Assembly: GCA_964555935.1 (NCBI GenBank)
Contig: CAZKUN010000316.1
Span: forward strand, 1-9,517
Length of the DNA: 9,517 nucleotides
Source of the DNA: CAZKUN01 sp964555935
GTDB lineage: Bacteria > Armatimonadota > Zipacnadia > Zipacnadales > VGFC01
Reading direction: 5' to 3'
The position numbers and the translations under genes were made by a program. Below are positions 7,617 to 9,517 of the stretch, one piece after another. How positions within the stretch are numbered: the first letter of the stretch is position 1; the number at the start of each line of letters is the position of its first letter. The notes beneath the pieces were generated by a model. That model was not told where the DNA came from. It made no database searches and saw only the letters and a list, made by a program, of their open reading frames with translations.

Positions 7617-7663
7617 TTCCCCATATGGAACTGGGCGCCCCGGCGGTGGCTGAGCAGTCAGCC
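7617..7663. promoter_or_regulatory. Two dyads in the DUF4838 gene leader
   Basis: TTCC-CCATAT-GGAA (7617-7630) contains the perfect palindrome CCATATGG (7621-7628), centred about 32 bases upstream of the GTG start. Slightly further up, GGCTGA (7648-7653) and TCAGCC (7658-7663) form a perfect 6-bp dyad with a four-base loop. Both lie between the start codon and any likely promoter, so they could be an operator or a leader hairpin. Their regulatory role is conjecture. A poor -10-like TATGAC is the only promoter hint nearby. Confidence 0.3.
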
Positions 7664-7687
7664 GTTCGTCATAGTGCTTCACCATCC

Positions 7688-7725
7688 GGGCTCCAGACGC
7701 CTGCCGATCCGGGCTCTGGAGCGCC
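7688..7725. repeat. Inverted repeat with internal direct repeat
   Basis: GGGCTCCAGA (7688-7697) pairs with TCTGGAGCGCCC (7715-7726), leaving one bulged base; the core GCTCCAGA/TCTGGAGC is perfect around a 17-base loop. The ten-base word ATCCGGGCTC also occurs twice in direct orientation (starting near 7684 and 7707). No T-run follows on either strand. It lies about 95 bases upstream of the DUF4838 gene start and could be a regulatory hairpin or part of decayed mobile DNA. Confidence 0.4.
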
Positions 7726-7798
7726 CAAGTACGCGCGCCAACTGATGTGTCCGGTCGCCCGGTAACAGCGGTAACGGGTTCCGCGCACTTTCTCTCTA

Positions 7799-8029
7799 CC
7801 AGCCGACAGCGATGGGGGGAGCTAGCTCAAGTGTCAGTAAAATGAATCGCTCCCCGGGCATTGCTCGCACCAGGAACGTGGGGGCTACCATTCGTGTCCC
7901 CTCAGGGGCGTCGGGATGCGCGCGGAAGCCGGAGGACAGCACAGGGATCACTGAATGCAATGCCTGATGTCAGTTGGTGATGACCTTCCAGATCACCCCA
8001 GATTCCGGGGCGATGAGTTTACGGACACT
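7799..8029 (+). repeat. Dispersed intergenic repeat, copy B
   Basis: This is the second copy of the repeat described at 341-569, in the same orientation. The block 7852-7898 matches copy A at 44 of 47 positions. The right end carries CCCCAGATTCCGGGG (7996-8010), a short dyad, then GATGAGTTTACGGACACT (8012-8029). Both copies can be read through the first block as a similar peptide (GIART-NVGA-IRV), but copy B meets a stop soon after, so no working gene is supported. Copies A and B flank the three carbohydrate-related genes. Confidence 0.7.
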
Positions 8030-8091
8030 TCGCGATGTGCCAGAACATGATCCAAGGATCGTCGCGCCACAGAACCGAGTCAATGGGAAGA

Positions 8092-8112
8092 GGGCCCTGA
8101 GTGCCGGGGCCC
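8092..8112 (-). terminator. Possible terminator hairpin of the serine hydrolase gene
   Basis: GGGCCC at 8092-8097 and again at 8107-8112 can pair across a nine-base loop. It lies 67 bases beyond the minus-strand stop codon at 8179. The bases after it on that strand (TCTTCCCATT) are only weakly T-rich, so this is a tentative intrinsic terminator. Nothing else is recognisable between repeat copy B and the stop codon. Confidence 0.25.
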
Positions 8113-8178
8113 AGCGACAACTCAGATCAATTGTGGCGCCCTACGGGAGTAGCCGACGTCGCAACCGTGCGGCCTCAG

Positions 8179-8619
8179 TCACTCCTCCCTGGTGAGCAGG
8201 ACGGTCCTCCCAGTCCCTGTATGCAACGTCATTCGCGAGACCCGCCCCCCGTCGTCGAACTCGAACGTGAAGTGGCTGTGCCTCCCCGGTACGAAGAATG
8301 CCGTCTCGGACTCGGGGATGATCTCGGTCTTGTCGCCGGTCGGGCTGCCGTAGAGGAGCCGGCCGTCCTCGAGCGTGAGGTGTCTGAGGCCCGGCCGACC
8401 GGTTGCCTGGTCGATCCGGTAGGTGCCGACGTATTCCGCCAGCTGGCCCGCGGACAACTCGGCGGCCTGTCGCTCTGGCGGATCGAAGGGCTCGCCGAGG
8501 ACGATGGCGGCGATCATGTTGGCGATGTCCATGGTGCCGGGAGTGGCGTTGGGGTCGGTGCAGTTCGTCAGCAGGGCAACGTAGACGCGCTCTTCGGGTA
8601 GGCGAAGGACGTGCTCCAC
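8179..8619 (-). CDS. Serine hydrolase, C-terminal part after frameshift
   Basis: This is the 3' portion of the serine hydrolase gene, displaced by one base from the upstream part. The sequence VEHVLRLPEERVYVALLTNC directly continues the family pattern that follows the HGG motif, completing the end of the transpeptidase-like fold. From about AAELSAGQLAEYVGTYRI onward there is a ~95-residue tail resembling the beta-rich C-terminal extension (DUF3471/lipocalin-like) common in beta-lactamase-related hydrolases. It reads to a TGA at 8179. The GTG at 8619 has no ribosome binding site, so this is not an independent gene; coding sense in this frame begins at the G-run 8633-8639. Confidence 0.75.
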   Translation of the reverse strand: MEHVLRLPEERVYVALLTNCTDPNATPGTMDIANMIAAIVLGEPFDPPERQAAELSAGQLAEYVGTYRIDQATGRPGLRHLTLEDGRLLYGSPTGDKTEIIPESETAFFVPGRHSHFTFEFDDGGRVSRMTLHTGTGRTVLLTREE

Positions 8620-9517
8620 AAACCCGTGGATGCCCCCCCGTGGCTCACGCAGGTGCGGCCCTTCAGCTCGCCGACCTGCCAGCCCAGGGCGTACCCGGTG
8701 GTGTCTCCGTTGCTCAAGGCGACGGGCACGAAATACTCCTCAAGGCCGGCGCGGCTGATGAGCGCCTCGCCGTAGAGGCTCTGGTCCCAGCGAGCAAGGT
8801 CGTCCACAGTGCTCATGAGGCCTCCGCCCGCGGAGAGGTGGGTCGGGCTCACGAACCGGGCGTTCTCGAGTCGACCGTCGACTATCTCGTACCCGCGGGC
8901 CCGGTTGGGGATCAGGTGCTGGATGCTGCTTACGCAGGTGGCCGTCATATCCAGGGGCTCGAAGATGCTCTCTCGCAGGAACTGCTCATACGTCTGGTTG
9001 CTGGCCCGCTCGATGATCGCGCTCAGGAGGACGTAGCCCGAGTTACCATACTTCCACTGCTCCCCCGGAGCGAACTCGAGGGGTTGGTCCTCAAAGATGG
9101 CGATGAGCTCGGAAGTGGTTAGGTCGTCGCGGAGCCGCTTGCGCCACTGCTGCATAGCGTTGTGGTTCTTGATCCCCGAGGTGTGGGTGAGGAGATGTCG
9201 GATGGTGATCTGGTGGCCGTGCATTGGGTAGTCGGGGAGGTGCCGGGTAATCTCGTCGTCGAGGGACAGTTTCCCCGCCTCGGCCAGGATCATGACGGCC
9301 AACGCCGTGAACTGCTTCGATATCGACCCGAGCTGGAAGACCATCTCCGGTCGCATCGGAACGCCTAGCTCTAAGTCCGCGAGGCCGTAGGCTCGCCGGA
9401 AGACGGTGTCGCCCTCTCTCATCGCGATAACAGCGGCGCCCGGTCCGTCCGGCCGGTAGAACCGTGACCTCCCCCCATTAACGGTACCACTCACAGTCTC
9501 ATGGATTCGTTGCCTTC
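8568..9517 (-). CDS. Serine hydrolase (beta-lactamase family), N-terminal part, open at the edge
   Basis: Class C beta-lactamase-related serine hydrolase (PF00144/MEROPS S12-like), which uses an acyl-serine mechanism on peptides, esters or beta-lactams; the actual substrate is unknown. Numbered from GTG 9494: GPGAAVIAMREGDTVFRRAY, the catalytic S57-x-x-K60 in QLGSISKQF, HLLTHTSGI (100-108), the tyrosine motif Y149-G-N151 in WKYGNSGY, and H285-G-G as the KTG-box equivalent. The frame is open beyond 9494 (RQRIHET) to the window edge and no good binding site precedes 9494, so the true start and any signal peptide probably lie outside. After H285-G-G, near 8633, the frame shifts by one and the last ~20 codons to 8568 are spurious. 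If the shift is real the product lacks its C-terminal third; if it is an assembly error, the enzyme is intact with about 438 residues in this window. Confidence 0.85.
   Translation of the reverse strand, partial: RQRIHETVSGTVNGGRSRFYRPDGPGAAVIAMREGDTVFRRAYGLADLELGVPMRPEMVFQLGSISKQFTALAVMILAEAGKLSLDDEITRHLPDYPMHGHQITIRHLLTHTSGIKNHNAMQQWRKRLRDDLTTSELIAIFEDQPLEFAPGEQWKYGNSGYVLLSAIIERASNQTYEQFLRESIFEPLDMTATCVSSIQHLIPNRARGYEIVDGRLENARFVSPTHLSAGGGLMSTVDDLARWDQSLYGEALISRAGLEEYFVPVALSNGDTTGYALGWQVGELKGRTCVSHGGASTGLWSTSFAYPKSASTLPC

Noticed and set aside
7760..7781. Possible CRISPR-like or operator repeat, GGTAAC twice
   Set aside because: Only two six-base copies three bases apart; no array, no leader and no cas genes.

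Overview
The window is GC-rich, sparsely coding bacterial DNA, with strong Shine-Dalgarno sites ahead of at least two genes. It carries large carbohydrate-active genes: a heparinase II/III-type polysaccharide lyase, a DUF4838 protein and a TIM-barrel glycoside-hydrolase-like protein, plus a beta-lactamase-family serine hydrolase. This mix suits an uncultured polysaccharide degrader of the kind seen in Planctomycetota, Lentisphaerota/Verrucomicrobiota, Armatimonadota and similar lineages. That is an inference from gene families; there is no rRNA or other phylogenetic marker here.

Layout. 1-713: no convincing gene; two adjacent short inverted repeats (235-275) and a dispersed repeat (copy A, 341-569). 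714-2180 (-): leaderless TIM-barrel glycoside-hydrolase-like protein of unknown activity. 2181-2350: divergent intergenic space. 2351-4876 (+): secreted heparinase II/III-family lyase. 4877-5271: convergent gap with an orphan coding-like fragment on the minus strand (4854-5087), directly beside a third, diverged copy of the repeat core (copy C, 5110-5150). 5272-7593 (-): exported DUF4838 protein with a C-terminal beta-sandwich. 7594-8178: long leader region with several dyads, then repeat copy B (7799-8029). 8179-9517 (-): serine hydrolase/beta-lactamase-family gene, broken by a one-base frameshift in a seven-G run and running off the right edge.

The three middle genes look like a small polysaccharide or glycan degradation locus. 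The lyase and the DUF4838 protein would act outside the cytoplasm. The TIM-barrel protein has no signal peptide and would act inside. No transporter, SusC/D pair, sulfatase or regulator is visible. They are not one operon: the first two are divergent and the last two convergent. The strongest feature not explained by genes is the repeat family. Copies A and B lie in the same orientation on either side of the three-gene block, share 44 of 47 bases in one section and have nearly equal total lengths. A core of the same family sits in the third gap beside a truncated coding remnant. No wholly new system is evident. The points most worth following are the repeat family, the uncharacterised TIM-barrel and DUF4838 proteins, and the frameshift.
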